From positions 1 to 64,000 of the forward strand of contig PUDQ02000049.1 of the NCBI GenBank assembly GCA_002964805.2: a DNA stretch of 64,000 nt, written 5' to 3'. The position numbers were made by a program, and so were the translations under genes. The notes beneath the pieces were generated by a model, which worked only from the letters and a program-made list of their open reading frames with translations, was not told the DNA's origin and searched no databases. Below are positions 12,601 to 25,279 of the stretch, one piece after another (position 1 is the first letter of the stretch; each line of letters starts with the position of its first letter). The stretch comes from Trametes villosa. Its lineage: Eukaryota > Basidiomycota > Agaricomycetes > Polyporales > Polyporaceae.

Positions 12601-15600
12601 AACCACGAGGACCAACGGCCGTGGATTATCGAGGAGATCCTCTCGTCCTTGATCAAGCTCTCCGACACGAAGCAGCGAGCTGGGCAGTTCAGGTGGGTGC
12701 ACCAATCGCTCAAGCATGGCCATGGGTGCTCAAGCCCGAGCAGGTTACGGGACGGCCGGTCTATTCGCACCGTGTCTGCGCTGCTCATGCAGCTGGTGCA
12801 GACGTCTGCCCACGACGTGCGCGTGGAGGCGAAGGCGATCCGCAAAGCGCGCGAGCAGGCTGTCGCGCTTCGCCGACAGGAGAGCTACAACGAGAAGACG
12901 AAGGAGCCGTGGCTTGACGAGCATGACATGGAGGAGATGCGGCTGTATGCGTCTGGTTTGGACTCGGCAACGAAGGCTGCGAAGACTATCGTGATTTTCT
13001 TGACGCAAAGGTAAGAGCTTGTAAGATAGCCTTGCCTCAGATAGATGCTGATCCGAAGCAGGTCGGGCAAGACGAAGACGACGAAGAACTCGAACGAGGC
13101 AGAGTACCGTGCCATCTTCGACAACCTCATCTCGGACCTTCTTGCTGTCCTGTTCTGGCCTGAATGGCCCGCCGCGAGTCTGATACTAGGCATCATCTGC
13201 AAGTTCATGGTACGTATCCGAAAATTGTCTCTTGTCGTGTTGTACCGACAGCCGGGTTCGTTAGGTATCTTCACTCGACGATGTCAAGTCGACCGCGCAG
13301 GACAATAACGCTGTGAAAACGCTGGCACTGGATCATCTCGGTGTCATTGCAGCACACATCCGGACTAGCATGCTCAAGTTCAAGCGCGAGGCTGAAGACC
13401 AGCCCTTGTCACCCTTGGATGAGGTACGTTGCCAGCGCGCTGCTCGATCGATATGTTGCTCACTAGAATGTGGGAGCAGATCATGGGCTCCTTTGATACC
13501 GCCAAGCTCCAGCAACTCGTAGCCGCCCATCAGGACCTGCAAAGCGACCTTTGCAGGCGATCATCCGAGGACCAGGCCTTCGACGTGAGTGGCCATCCAC
13601 CACGCTGTAGTGCTGTAGCTGATCAGGCGCAACAGAGTGCTCGTGAGCTCACTGCTGTCATCTGGGGACATGAACTCGCCCTTGTCCTGCAAGACTGTGA
13701 CAAGATCCTGTCGGGAGATGAGGACGTGGATCCTAAGACTGAGCGCAAAAACGTCAAGTCGGTAGCCATGAAGCTCAAGAATGCTATGCGCGGTATATGG
13801 GACGACGCGAGCGGCGACGTCTTTGACATCGGGTATGAGCTCTCCTATGTATTGACATCGTGGCAGCTTGCTCAAGCCCACCCAGGACGACGCACGAGGA
13901 GGTGTCTAGGATTGACAGACTCTCAGAAGAGATCGGCACTTGCCAGAGTCTACGGAGCTCCTTCAACCCCATCTTGACGGTGGTCCTGCAAGCGCTTGAT
14001 GCACCTCCTGTCTTCATGCGTACCAAGGCGCTCAAGGCGCTCGGTCAAATTGTCACAAGCGACCCCAGTATCCTCTCTGCGGTCAGTGGTAGTGCCCTTT
14101 CCTAGCGTGTGCCGAGACTGACAAAGAGACTGTAGCCTAATGTGAGGCGAGGCATCGAGACCCATCTCCTCGACAGCTCTCCAGCCGTACGAGACGCCGC
14201 GGTGGAGCTCATCGGCAAGTACATCATCGACTCCCCCAAGTTCGCCTCGGACTACTACCAGAAGATCGCCGACCGGATTGCAGATACCGGCCTTGGTGTC
14301 CGCAAGAGAGTCATCAAGCTATTGAAGGCCTACTACAACGTCACGGAGGACATCGACACTCGCATTGACATCTGTATGCGCATCGCTCTACGCATGCACG
14401 ACGAGGACGACACCGTCAAGGACCTGGCCATCAAGACAGTCGAGGAGCTATGGTTTACGACTCCCGCGCCCGCAACACGGGCGAACGGTGCCTCGCAGGA
14501 TAAGCCGGACCTGCTTGCGAAGGTAGCTATCATCATGGGCGTTGCCGCCAAGTTCAGGGGAGGGCAATCTCCGCTGGAAGACCTCCTTCACCGGGTCATG
14601 GCTGACAAGGAGGAGAATGACCGTGCGCCCCTCCATCAACGATATGTCGAAGTTTGCGAGACCTTGATCGATGGGCTTGTCGACGCGTCTGACCTGCCCG
14701 GCTTCGTGAGTACCTTCGTAACCGTGGTCTGTGCGATACTAACTGCGTGGTAGACCGTGCTGAATTGCGTGCAAACCATCTACCTGTTCACATCTGCCTA
14801 TCCTGCAGTACTGTCTGGGTCGAACGCGGCGACGCTGCTCCCCTACTTGAAGAACGCCACTACGGTGAGTCGTACAGCACGGTGGTTGTATGCGTGTGTC
14901 TGACGCAGTCCCGCCAGCTTGAAGAGCAGACTACCTCGGACTACTTACTCCGGATCTTCCGGGCGTCGATCCCGCACATGCCGAAGACCGCGGCCAAGTT
15001 CGGGCAGGAACTGCAGCTGGCCCTTCAGCCGATGATCTTGAAGCCCTCTACCGCTGCGGGCGTACAGGTTTGTGGCCAAATGTGAATACTCGAGATGACG
15101 GCTGACTTACCTTGTGTTCCAGGGTCTCCAAGAAACTGTTGCATGCATGTGTGCTACCGTCAACCATATCACACACAACTTCGACCGCATCGTTGGGCTC
15201 CTGCGCTCATGTAATGGTGGGTTGTGCGCATCACAAGCCTGGTCCTCGAAATTAACGACCCGCTCGCTAGCTCGTCTACAGCAGGCGATCAAGAAGCCTA
15301 CTGCCCAAGCCCTCGCCGCCGGAGAGCAGCGCGCGCTCTCCATTCTCCTGTTCATCACTTCTCTGCTCTGCGAACATTGCAACTTCGATAAGCTACGGGT
15401 AGAACAGGAGCAGTTCAAGGCCGATATCGACAAGATCACTCAGGTTCGTCAGGAGCATAGTGCACAACAATTCGCGTTGCTCATCCCATTCTCTAGGGAC
15501 CTGTTACCGAGCATGTGTATCTTTGTCTGCTGAAGCTGTATGAGAAGTACGAAGACAGCGGGCTCCGAGGCAGGATCCTGCAATGTCTCGGTATGTCGAA

Positions 15601-17255
15601 TACTGAGTTTGTCTTTCTCGTACTCATCCATACACAGGTTTCCTCTTCCGCGCGCAGCCGGCCCTGATGACGGCGGAACCGTCTGCCAAAATCATGGACG
15701 CGATATTTACGTCGCCAGAGGAGGAGGCTCGGGGACGTCTGCTCAAAATTTTGCAGGACTTCCTCATGTCCGAGGCTGCCAAGCATGCTGCCAACGAGAA
15801 GGGTGAGTTCAACGGACTACTAGTTGATATACGTTGCTTAGCCCCGTTGAATGTCAGCGGTAGCAGGTCCGAAGGGCAAATCCGCTGCAGGCAAGGTCAA
15901 CATGGAAGAGCTCATCGGGAACACCGACGGCTTCGCGGACTCCGGGTACGTACCTTGTCGCTCTCGCTACCCTGTCATATCTCATTGTACTGCCCCCAGC
16001 GTGAGCTCTGCCATTGTGCAGCGCTATCTGGACAAGATACTGGATGCGGCGTTGTCTCAGAATGCGCAAATACAGGCGGCTGCAGTCGACATTCTCACGT
16101 TCACGATCAAGCAGGGCCTCGCACATCCTTTGCAGGTGCGTTCGCGTGCAGATCGACCATACCAGGCTCTAATCACGGGCTCTCACAGTCGTTCCCTGTC
16201 ATTGTTGCCCTCGAGACGAGCTCCAGCCCGCCCCTGAGTTCACGGGCCAGTGCCCTGCATGCGATTTTGCACTCGAAGCATACGTCACTGCTGAACGCAC
16301 GCTTCGTCAACAGCGCCCGGGCGTCGTTCGACTACCAGAAACGCGTTACCCCGGGTGCGATCAAGGGCTACCGGATGTCGCCGGGTCCCTCCGCGTTGCT
16401 GCAGCGGTGGTACGGGCTTGCTCGTGAGAAGCGCGCGACGCGGCAGGATTTCCTTCGCGCCCTAGTGAAGGTGTTCGACGTCGAGCTCGGCAAGTCCTCG
16501 CAGGTACGTAGGAGAGCTTATGGCGACTACAACAATGTTGACATTAGTCTTCCCAGGATGATGTTGAGTTCACCCGCTACATGGTGGAGAACTTCGCGTC
16601 GTTTGAATACAAGACACAGGAGGAGCCGCTCACAGTCATCAAGTCTTTGACGTCGGTCTTATCGACGGCGGGAATGCAGCTGGTCGAGACGCTGTCTCCA
16701 TCGCACCTCCTCACACAGCTGCATGCTCCGACTGCCTCCCAGTCTGCCGGGCAGGACGTGCCCATGGCTGACGTCTCCGTGCCGGCCGAGGCTTCGTCGC
16801 AGCCCCAGGCAGTGCTCCCGGTCGTACCCTCGGTCGGCGTCAAGGATCTCGGCCTGATGCGGAGCTCAATCATTGTGGCCATGATCATGCTGCTGAAGGC
16901 GCACCTCAAAGCCCTCTACGGCATCTCCGAGGAGTGAGTGGGAGGACTTACACATCTCTTGCGGATTGCTGACAAGAAGTTCAGGAAATGCTCGAAGTTC
17001 GTCATCGGGAAGAAGAGCGCTGTGGGAGACAGGCCTGCCACCCGGAAGCACGAACGCCCACTGTCGTGGGAGAGGCTCCCATTCGCCACCGCCCCCATGG
17101 TGACCAGTGAAGACGCCGCCGCTCAGTCGACCAGGGTAAGCCGTCCAGACCCTCCGCAATGACTGTTTTACCGACCGTTTGCACCTAGTTCCTGGAGATC
17201 TGGAGCGAGGACGGCGTTGCGGCCGAACCCGAAGACGACATGGTTTTGGCGTGAT
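9642..17255 (+). CDS. SCC2: sister chromatid cohesion protein 2 / NIPBL-type cohesin loader
   Basis: Loads the cohesin ring onto chromatin, in complex with Scc4, in the nucleus; also called Mis4 or Nipped-B (Rad9 in Coprinopsis). The start chosen is the ATG opening [11 protein letters not shown]. The first quarter is disordered and rich in Pro/Gln/Ser, as expected for the Scc4-binding end, and contains a basic patch (TPRKRKHD near 10930). The rest is a chain of HEAT-type helices cut by many short introns (near 12060, 12537, 13012, 13210, 13424 and onward). The family's best conserved parts are visible: a central segment [17 protein letters not shown] (near 14180) and the C-terminus around [24 protein letters not shown] and SWERLP, ending with [15 protein letters not shown] (16900-17250). 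The product should be roughly 2,000 residues, a usual size for the family. Individual internal splice sites are less certain than the identity of the gene. Confidence 0.9.
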
Positions 17256-17455
17256 ATGCCTTGTCTGCGCGATGCATCTGCTAACTTATTACTCTCGGTA
17301 TCATTGCGGTCGTTGTATGTGTCATGCTCTCGGACCTTGCTCTCATGTCAGTCAATTGTAGCTTTCTAGTGGTATTATAAACAGTACGTCGTAATTACAA
17401 CAAATACAAGTGCATCTCGAGGCCGTTGTCCGTATGTAAAGCGCGGCCATGAATG

Positions 17456-18777
17456 TCAGGACTTGGGGGCGTCCACGGGCTCAGGTGGTGTTGGTTTGCG
17501 AACCTCGCCGTCCTCGAAGACGGCAGGGCCCTTGGGCATCTCACCTAGTACGGCCTTGGCGGCGTCGTCGAGCGATGGCTCGTCCTCGAACTTCCAGTCG
17601 AGCTCGCCGCCGTAGGGCTTGGGCAGGTCCTTGGGGTCGATGAGGGTGCGCAGGGTCGGTCCCGGATCCTTGCCGAGGACGTGGACCTTGCGGCGCGTGC
17701 CCTCGTCGAACCAGGGCTGCGCGTGTTGAGTAGGACTGCATACGCGGCGCGTTACGCAAACTAGAAAAGCGCACCTTGATCCAGTTCCAGACGGTGGGGA
17801 AGAACGAGGGCGAGTTCACGACGGCGATCGTGCTGAGTGTCTCGGGGTAGTTCGCGGTCGCGAGCGCGGAGGCTTCTTGGAGGTGCGAGCGCAGCGACCA
17901 GAGCGCGGGGAGCGAGACCTGCTCGAGGTCGATGATCGTCGTGACGGACGTGATCGGCGTCGGCGCGGTGCGGTGCGGCAGGTGGCTGCAGAGGCGCAGC
18001 GCGAAGCGGGTCATCGTCTCGTAAAGCGCCACGCTAGAGGGGGAGGGGATGAGGGTGTGCCGGGCGGCGCGCGCAAGTTAGTATTCAGTAGTCAGTGCCG
18101 GCCGATGCGAGTGGGGCGGAAGCACGGGCGCGGCTCACATGCGCTGGTAGCGACGCTCCGGCGGGACGGCGTTGAGCTCTTTCTGGAGGGGCCCCGCGAG
18201 CGACGCGAGCCGGTACACATACACCGGCAGGCCGTTCTAGGGTGGGGTGCGCGGGACGCGGGACGTAAGCCGGGTGCAGGTGCGGGGCGGGGTGCTGGGG
18301 CAGGGCGCCGGCGTACCCTGTCTCTGCGCCCCGTCCAGCGCGGGTAGAAGCGGCGGGCGCTCTCGAACTCGTCTGCGGGGAACGCGGCGTAGAGGGCGTC
18401 GACGGCATGCTTCTTGCGCCAGGCCTCGGAGTCGGCAAACTGCTTCACGGCCTTTGGCGGGTCGAAGCGGCGGGCACGCAGGAACCGCCTGGGGGCGCGC
18501 GGGCGCAGGCGCGGGCGGACGTCATACATCAGCGAGTGTTTAGGTTGTGCCGGCCGGCGCGAGGGGGTACGCACAGGAGGCTGGGGTCGTCGTGCTGCGG
18601 GTGCGGCTTGTCTGGGGCGTAGAGCTGCGCCTTGGCGAGGGCGTCCTTGAAGGCGGCGAAGGCGGCCTGCTGGTCGGGCGTGAGGTGGTGGAGGTGGCCG
18701 GAGGTGACGTCGGGGTCGATCTTCTCGCCTTTGAACGGCTGGGCCTGCGCGTCCGACGAGACCGAGAACATGGACAT
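17456..18777 (-). CDS. SEC14-like CRAL-TRIO lipid transfer protein
   Basis: Likely a phosphatidylinositol/phosphatidylcholine transfer protein acting at the cytosolic face of Golgi or endosomal membranes. The gene starts at ATG 18777 (MSMFSVSSDAQ) and ends at the TGA at 17456-17458, with several short introns. The CRAL-TRIO N-terminal helices carry the usual DDPSLLRFLRARRFD pattern (near 18500). The lipid-binding fold follows: GLPVYVYRLASL (near 18220), ITSVTTIIDLEQVSL (near 17940), YPETLSTIAVVNSPSFF (near 17840), and LPKPYGGELDWKFED near the C-terminus, close to the canonical LPxxYGG of Sec14 proteins. The C-terminal tail is short and Pro-rich. It shares a 305-base divergent promoter with the Ypd1-like gene. 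Sec14 itself and its Sfh relatives cannot be told apart by eye. Confidence 0.88.
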
Positions 18778-19082
18778 TGCTGCTGTACGACTTCGCGGGC
18801 GTTGTTGTGTGTCTGAATGGGTGGGCGTGTGCAGGTGTGGCAGAAAGGCAGAGGGAGAGAGCGGGAGATCGGTCGGGGCGATCGGTAAGCAGGCCCGGCT
18901 GCTACAATCGATTAGTACTTACTTATCTAATCTGGTGCGCGGCTAGGTAAGTGTAAGTGGAATACGGGTATAGTATTAATACATCATCGAGCACCTGCTA
19001 GATTCCTTCGATAATTCCTGCTCGTCTCTCTCCCTCCTCCTCCTCCCTCGACGCCCGCCCAGCGCCCCCACCTGCCGACCCG
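18778..19082. promoter_or_regulatory. shared divergent promoter region, SEC14-like / YPD1-like
   Basis: The 305 bases between two head-to-head start codons must hold both core promoters. The centre (about 18905-18985) is AT-rich and includes tatagtattaatac near 18970, a possible TATA-like element for the plus-strand gene. A CT-rich tract follows just before ATG 19083. Confidence 0.45.
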
Positions 19083-19901
19083 ATGTCGCAAACGAAGACG
19101 GCCGTCGCAGAGCACTACAAGTCCCCCGAGCGCGAGCTCGGGTCCGCCAAGCCCCGCTCGCCCTCGCCCCCAGATTCGCGTGCCGCCTCGCTCGCGCCGC
19201 CGTCCCCCAAGTCCATCGCCGCCCGGCTCGCCTCGCCCAAACCCGAGTCCTCGTCCCGCGCGACGCCCGCCCCGGAGCAGGCCGCGGCGGCGTCCCGGGC
19301 CACGCCCGCGCCCGCGCCCGCGGACGCGCAATCGGATGCGGGAGATGAGGAGGTGCGCGCCGCTCCGTCGCTCGCCCTCCCCTGCGCGATCGTTTCCGCT
19401 GAGCGTGTGCGGCGTGTGTGCAGATCGACGAGGATAAGGTCATCGACCTCGACACGTTCAACCAGATTCTGGATCTCGACGAGGACGACACGCATGACTT
19501 CTCCCTCGGGATGGCCGAGGCGTACTTCAGCCAGGCCAGTACGACGTTCCTAGACATGGACAACGCATTGTACGTCTCGCCTTTTCTCACTTGTGAGGTT
19601 GGATTACTGAACCCTTGGTGTGGCTATCAGCGACAGCAAGGATCTCGCAAAGCTCTCCTCGCTCGGCCACTTCCTCAAGGGCTCGTCCGCGGCCCTGGGC
19701 GTCTCCGCAGTCCAGGCCTCATGCGAAGACATCCAGCACTACGGCGCCCTCCGCGACGAGGAGAACGGCACGGATCTCACGGAGGCAGACGCGCTGGCGA
19801 AGATCGGCCCGCTGCTGAAGCGCGTGAAGCGCGAGTACGCCGTCGCGGAGCGGTGGCTCAAGAACTGGTACAAGGAGCATGCCGTGCCGGCCGAGGTCTG
19901 A
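19083..19901 (+). CDS. YPD1: Ypd1-like histidine-containing phosphotransfer protein
   Basis: Relays phosphate from a hybrid histidine kinase to a response regulator (Ssk1/Skn7 type) in osmotic and oxidative stress signalling. Exons are 19083-19352, 19424-19569 and 19631-19901, and all junctions keep the frame. The HPt domain sits in exons 2 and 3: the acidic lead-in IDEDKVIDLDTFNQILDLD, a helix with FSLGMAEAYFSQA, then the phosphorylation-site helix LGHFLKGSSAALGV, whose histidine (near 19670) is the expected phospho-acceptor. A final helix, RVKREYAVAERWLKNWY, is typical of the family. The first exon encodes about 90 residues rich in Ser, Pro and Ala, longer than the short lead of yeast Ypd1 and probably disordered. 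Confidence 0.9.
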
Positions 19902-21402
19902 GGACTTGGAGGGCGCGGGCGACCCGCCGGAGAGCTCTCGTGGGCCGGAGCCGCGCTGGCCGAGGGCGTCCGTCGATGTGTCCCGTGTCCCCCCTCTCTC
20001 GCCGCCCCTGGCTGGTGTGCTGCACAGGCTGCGGGGGGCGACGGCGGCGGTGCGCGCGATTCCGCAAGCAGAGCCTGAGGCCGACGGAGGACCGGTGCGC
20101 GCGTTGGAGACTGACTGAGTCGGACGGATCGGAGCGGCAGACGAAGAAGGGCTCGTGTAGTCGACGGAGTGTATGTTATATTGAGTGACGCTTCGAGTGC
20201 TGTATCACCCTTGCCCTGCATCTTACCGGGCCAGCGTAGCTACTAGCTAGGCTGCGCCCACCATCCCCCAGCAATATCCTCCTCTTGTTCTCTCGCAAAT
20301 TTACCGTATTGGCTATCATGATATCATCTTCCTTGTAGTCTCTTCCCGCTCGCTCGCTCTGCTCGGGGCGATCCTGGACGGCCGTGACATCATCGACTTC
20401 CCCGGATCATCGATCTCCGCGCTCGGGTGGATGCTGTAAACCGTCGCGGCTGATTAGCCGACCGCCATCTCGACCTCCTCCTCGCCTCGCAGTGGCGCAG
20501 CAAACATCCAGACATCTTACGTCTCAACAGGCGTAGCGACATTGGCCACGGTGCTAGTTGGGCTGTCCGTTCTATTTCCACCCGCCCGACAATTACTAGA
20601 GGGTGATTTGCCAGCTCCGAAGGCGCGTCTCACGACCTGACACGGATCGAAGACGGGGTAAGTATAGCCAAATGTCTGTGTGGCTCTATCATAGGCTCCA
20701 ACATGGGCTTTTCTATCTTTGCCTCTGTTCGCAACCTGCGCTTGGACTGGAGTGCGTAATGGTCAGGAAGGATGGTGGCCCGAACGTTGTTGACGGTCCG
20801 CACTGTAATTCGGCTAGTTTACAAGCCCTTGTGAAGAGTTTCCGGCGCAAGAAGGCATTCACTTCTGGACGAAGGTTTCCGTAAGCCTGCGTAGAGCACG
20901 CAAGCGATTCTACTTAGTTTCGTGCGTGACATGCAGTCACAACTTACGCCACAATGGCGGTGAAACATCCCGGGGACCGTTGCGAACAGAGATAGCGGCG
21001 ATTTTCTGCAATCTGGGCCGGTCGCGAGGAGGATTGTCTTGTTCGGGGGCGATATGTGGGCAGGGTGCAGGGAAGAGGGCGTCAACGGGCGGTGATCTCA
21101 CCTCGCGCAAGCCGCGAGCGGGATGGGGTGACGGGCGCTAGGTGAGGCGAGTGACTCCTGAGAGCGGTGGGCGAGGCGTGGCTGCCAGTGTAGGTCCGTC
21201 TGTCACTCCTCTCCGCCTCCCCGGCCTCCGTCCGTAGCCCAATACTCGGCCGCACATATCAACCGCCTCTCCCGAGCAGGCCATTAGAGTGCTGCTCGCC
21301 TACATATTGCCACGCGCGCACTTATAAACACGAGGCCATGGTCTCGCAGCCGACCTCCCCCACCATTCCAGATCGTACGCGCGCCTTTGTCTCGTGCGCG
21401 CC
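19902..21402. other. intergenic region between YPD1-like and DUG2 genes
   Basis: About 1.5 kb with no supported gene. Small open frames are present but have no domain, no exon pattern and poor composition. The final 100 bases hold the TATA element and leader of the DUG2-like gene. Confidence 0.45.
21323..21328 (+). promoter_or_regulatory. TATA box of the DUG2-like gene
   Basis: A perfect tataaa lies 80 bases before the start codon at 21403. A start of transcription 25-35 bases downstream would leave out the out-of-frame ATG at 21338. Confidence 0.55.
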
Positions 21403-24400
21403 ATGGCTCCTTACGCTTTCTTTTCTGACCAACCCCCGCCGGTGGCCAAACTCGTAGCGTCGCTGAACAGGCCTGTGCTGTCCATAGATCGTCAGCCGAA
21501 ACTTTTCCATTCGCTTCAGCAGGAGCACAACTCCGTCCTGAGCCTTGCTGCCGACGATGACAGCATCTACACCGGCAGCCAGGACGGCCAAATATCTGTA
21601 TGCTCTATTGATGTTTATGCGCGTCTAGTCTTGCTGAGCGTGAACACACTGGCACCAGGTCTGGGACAAAACCACCTTCAAACTGAAGGCTGTGCTCCAA
21701 GGCCATACCGGAAGCGTCCTCGCTCTCGAGTATGCCCCCGACAAACGCTGGCTTTTCAGCGCTTCAGGTGAACATGTTCTCATTAGAAGTTTCTCCGTAG
21801 ACTGACATGAACCCGCGCAGGAGACAGCACAATTCGCGTAGGTCCCTAACCTGCTCGCTCCCGGCGACACCGCCCCAACGCTGATCGCGCCACTGGCAGG
21901 TCTGGAACACGCGCACGCACGCGCCGCTCTACCTCGTCCACCCGCACCTCGAGACGGACTCGGGCGACCTCTTCTCGCTCGTCTGGGCGCCGCGCACGCA
22001 GACGCTCTACTTCGGGTGCCAGAACACGTCCCTGCAGTGGTTCGCGTTCTCGGCCCCGACGCTCGAGCACGCGTCGTTTGGCGTGTCGCTCCCCTCGGAC
22101 GGGGCGATCCACAGCGGGACGTCGACGCCGACGTCGAACTCGCGGAAGGCGCATAAGTTCTTTGATAGCTATCCGCAGTATACGCGGCGGCCGGCGGATC
22201 TGAACGCGCGGAACCCGACGTGTGCGACGTCGACGCTGTCTGCGTCGTCCTTATCCTCTTCGTCTTCTTCAGGGCAATCTACTCCCCCGCAGGATGGGTG
22301 CGTACAAGGGGACCGCGTCAAGGCACCCCTGGCGATACTGCAGGTGCCCCCGGAGAACGTAGTGTTTTCCGCGCACTATGGGTATGTGTACTGCATGGCG
22401 CTCTTGCCTAGCAGCAGAGAGGGCTCGGACGACCTCTTCCACGAGGAGACGCACGACGGAAGCCTGCAGCTCGTGACGGGCAGCGGCGACTCTACTGTCA
22501 AGGTCGGTACCGGAGCGCCCAAACGGCGTGGAGATCGACCCCTCTCCATCCGTGCACCAAGCACTAACCGTTTATCTCGCAGCTGTGGCAATTGCCTTAC
22601 GGGAAGTCTCAGGACGCCGTGCCGAAGCTCCTGCATACATTCGACTGCGGCGCCGGGGCGGTCCTGTCCCTTACCGCGCGCGGAGACACGGTGTATGCGG
22701 GTTGCCAGGACGGGCTTGTCAAGGTCTGGGACCTCGAGACGCGCACGCTCGTCCGCACACTCCTCGTCGTCGAGGTACGTCCCCACCACTCTCCAGATTT
22801 CCATTGGTTAGAGTATTGACACCGCTGCGCACGCGGGTATCAGAACGTCGACATCCTGTCAATGTCGATGCTCCACTCCGACTTGTACGTGTGCTCGGCG
22901 AACGGCGACATACAGGTACCGCGCTCCCTGTTCTTATTTTGGGGAGGCCTCTGCTTATGCTGGAATCGGGATTGCCGCAGAGGTGGTCTGCGTCGTTCGA
23001 CCTCGTTGGCTCGTGGCGCGGACACGGTGGGATCATCCTGTCGTCGATCATCACGCGCTTCCCGGCGGAGGACAGTGCGCAGGCGCAGGCGCAGGAGAAG
23101 GGCGAGGAAAGGTTTGCACTGGTGACAGGCGGCAACGACGACATGATCAAGGTGAGCTGGCACCATGCCGAGTTCCCGTTCCCTGTGGTGAAGGAGTGCT
23201 GGCTGCTGACGCGCGGCGGGCGTGCAGGTGTGGGAAGTCGCGCCGCCGAGGTCGGATAGGCATGCGCTCTCCGAGCTGAGCCGGTTCGGCAACACGACGG
23301 ACATCTCGAAGAGCATCAACGGTATGTCAGAGAGGCGTGCGGGCCGGTGGAGCGGCGCTGACGGTTGTGGTGTTGTAGATATTCTGGTGTATGCGCTGAC
23401 GAAGTTCGTGGGGATCCCGAGCGTGAGCAACTCGCCGGTGCACAAGGAGGACTGCCGGCAGGCCGCGATCTGGCTCCGGAAATGCTTCACGCAGCTCGGG
23501 GCGGAGGCGTCTCTCGTACGTTGTTCCGCACTCCCTTTCTTTGGCTTCGCATGACGAGTTGTGTTGACCACCTGCGTAGCTCCCGACTGGAGAAACGACG
23601 AACCCGCTCGTGCTCGCGACCTTCCACGGCACGCGCACCTCCCAAAAACGCCCGCGCATCCTCTTCTACGGCCACTACGACGTGATCTCCGCGCGCTCCG
23701 CCGGCTGGACGGCAGACCCGTTCACGCTCACCGGGCGCAACGGGTACCTGTACGGGCGCGGCGCGACGGACAACAAGGGCCCGATCATGGCCGTCGCGTG
23801 CGCGGCGGCGGACCTGCTGGCGCGCCGCGCGCTGGGCGTCGATCTGGTGATGCTGGTCGAGGGCGAGGAGGAGGCGGGGAGCGGCGGGTTTGCGGAGGCG
23901 GTCAAGAGGCATAAGGTGGGTTGCGATGTGGTGGGGGGTTGAGTGGTGGGTGCTGATGATGTGCGTGGTAGGATGCGATCGGGCCTGTTGATTCTATCCT
24001 CGTCAGGTACGTTCTCCCCCCGTTAACAACAAGGGCATAGTAAGCTGAGAGGAGTTTCACAGTAATTCCACGTGGATTGCGGAGGATACGCCGTGTATCA
24101 CCTACGGTCTGCGCGGGGTCGTGCATTGCAACGTTGAGGTACGTGAATTGTTCTCGAATGCTTGTAGCCCTTCTCAGAGGTCTCTCAGATTTCCAATGAC
24201 GGGCCCGACCTCCATTCAGGAGTCGACGGTGGCTCCGCGCGGGAGCCCATGCTCGACATGTGAGTGACAACCGGACCTGCTTTCTTCCTGCGGGCTTACC
24301 CTATGACGGTAGGGTCAAACTACTCGGGACACTCACGGACGAGAGCAACCGAATCAACATCCCGGACTTCTGTTAGGCGCATACTTTCCTTCGCCATCCT

Positions 24401-25279
24401 AGCATTCACTAAAATGTCGCGCAGATGACCGCGTTCGCGCGCTCACGGAAGACGAGCGGCAACTGTACAAGGTGCTCTCGAGCGTTACGCAGACACCGGC
24501 GTCGCTACTCGCAGCGCGATGGCGAGAGCCATCGCTTACGGTGCATAACGTCGAGGTTTCTGGACCGCGCAGTACGTACCTTTGTTGCAGCTTGGCCATC
24601 TGTGCTTGATTTACGCCTGACACCTCAAACCAGACTCGACGGTCATCCCGTCGAAGGTGAAGGCGCACATCTCGGTGCGCATTGTGCCCGACCAAGACCT
24701 GGAGTCGATCGCGGCATCCGTACAAGAACACCTCCGGACTGAGTTCGCACGCATGCGGTCCCCAAACAGGCTCAATGTAAGCATCCCCTCGGATATGGAT
24801 GCGCGCGGGTTATTGAAGCCTATATGTGCGTGTGTAGGTGACTATCGACCAGACGGCGGACTGGTGGCTGGGGAGCCTGGACGACCCGTGGTTCCACGCG
24901 CTGGAGAGCGCGGTCAAGGACGAGTGGGGCGTGGACCCTCTGCGGATCCGGGAGGGAGGGGTGCGTGAATTCTTCTGCTATACTCGTAGTATGCTCATGA
25001 CAAGTTTTGCAGTCTATCCCTTCAGTGCCTTACCTCGAGAAGGAGTTCTCCTGCCATGCGCTGCACTTGCCGCTGGGACAGAGCACGGTATGTGCAACAA
25101 TGCCTTCACTCATGATCGTGGTGCTGACGAAGTTTCGCGTCTAGGATCAAGCCCATCTTCCAGACGAGCGCATCTCCTTGTCTAACTTGCGCCGTGGCAA
25201 ACGCGTCGTGGAGAGGTTCTTGGCCAACGTCGCGAGCACGCCCGCCCCTTCCCCGGTACAACCCTCCAACTCCAGGTAG
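21403..25279 (+). CDS. DUG2: DUG2-type WD40-repeat / M20 metallopeptidase (glutathione degradation)
   Basis: Subunit of the cytosolic Dug complex, which with the Dug3 amidotransferase removes the gamma-glutamyl group of glutathione. The N-terminal half is a WD40 propeller (GSQDGQISVW, HTGSVLALEYAPDKRWLFSAS, and further blades across 21500-23250), broken by several introns. The C-terminal half is an M20 peptidase domain. It shows FYGHYDV (metal-binding His and Asp, near 23675), YGRGATDNKGP (near 23755), VEGEEEAGSGG (catalytic and metal Glu, near 23860), CITYGLRGVVHCNVEI (near 24095) and PDLHSGVDGG (near 24212). The end, REGG followed across an intron by SIPSVPYLEKEF and LPLGQS, is typical of DUG2. 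All key M20 residues are present, so the domain looks catalytically competent. It ends in TAG at 25277-25279, convergent with USB1. Confidence 0.92.

Noticed and set aside
21338..21457. Upstream ATG with a 39-codon frame overlapping the DUG2 start out of frame
   Set aside because: It lies only about ten bases after the TATA box (21323), so transcripts should begin downstream of it.
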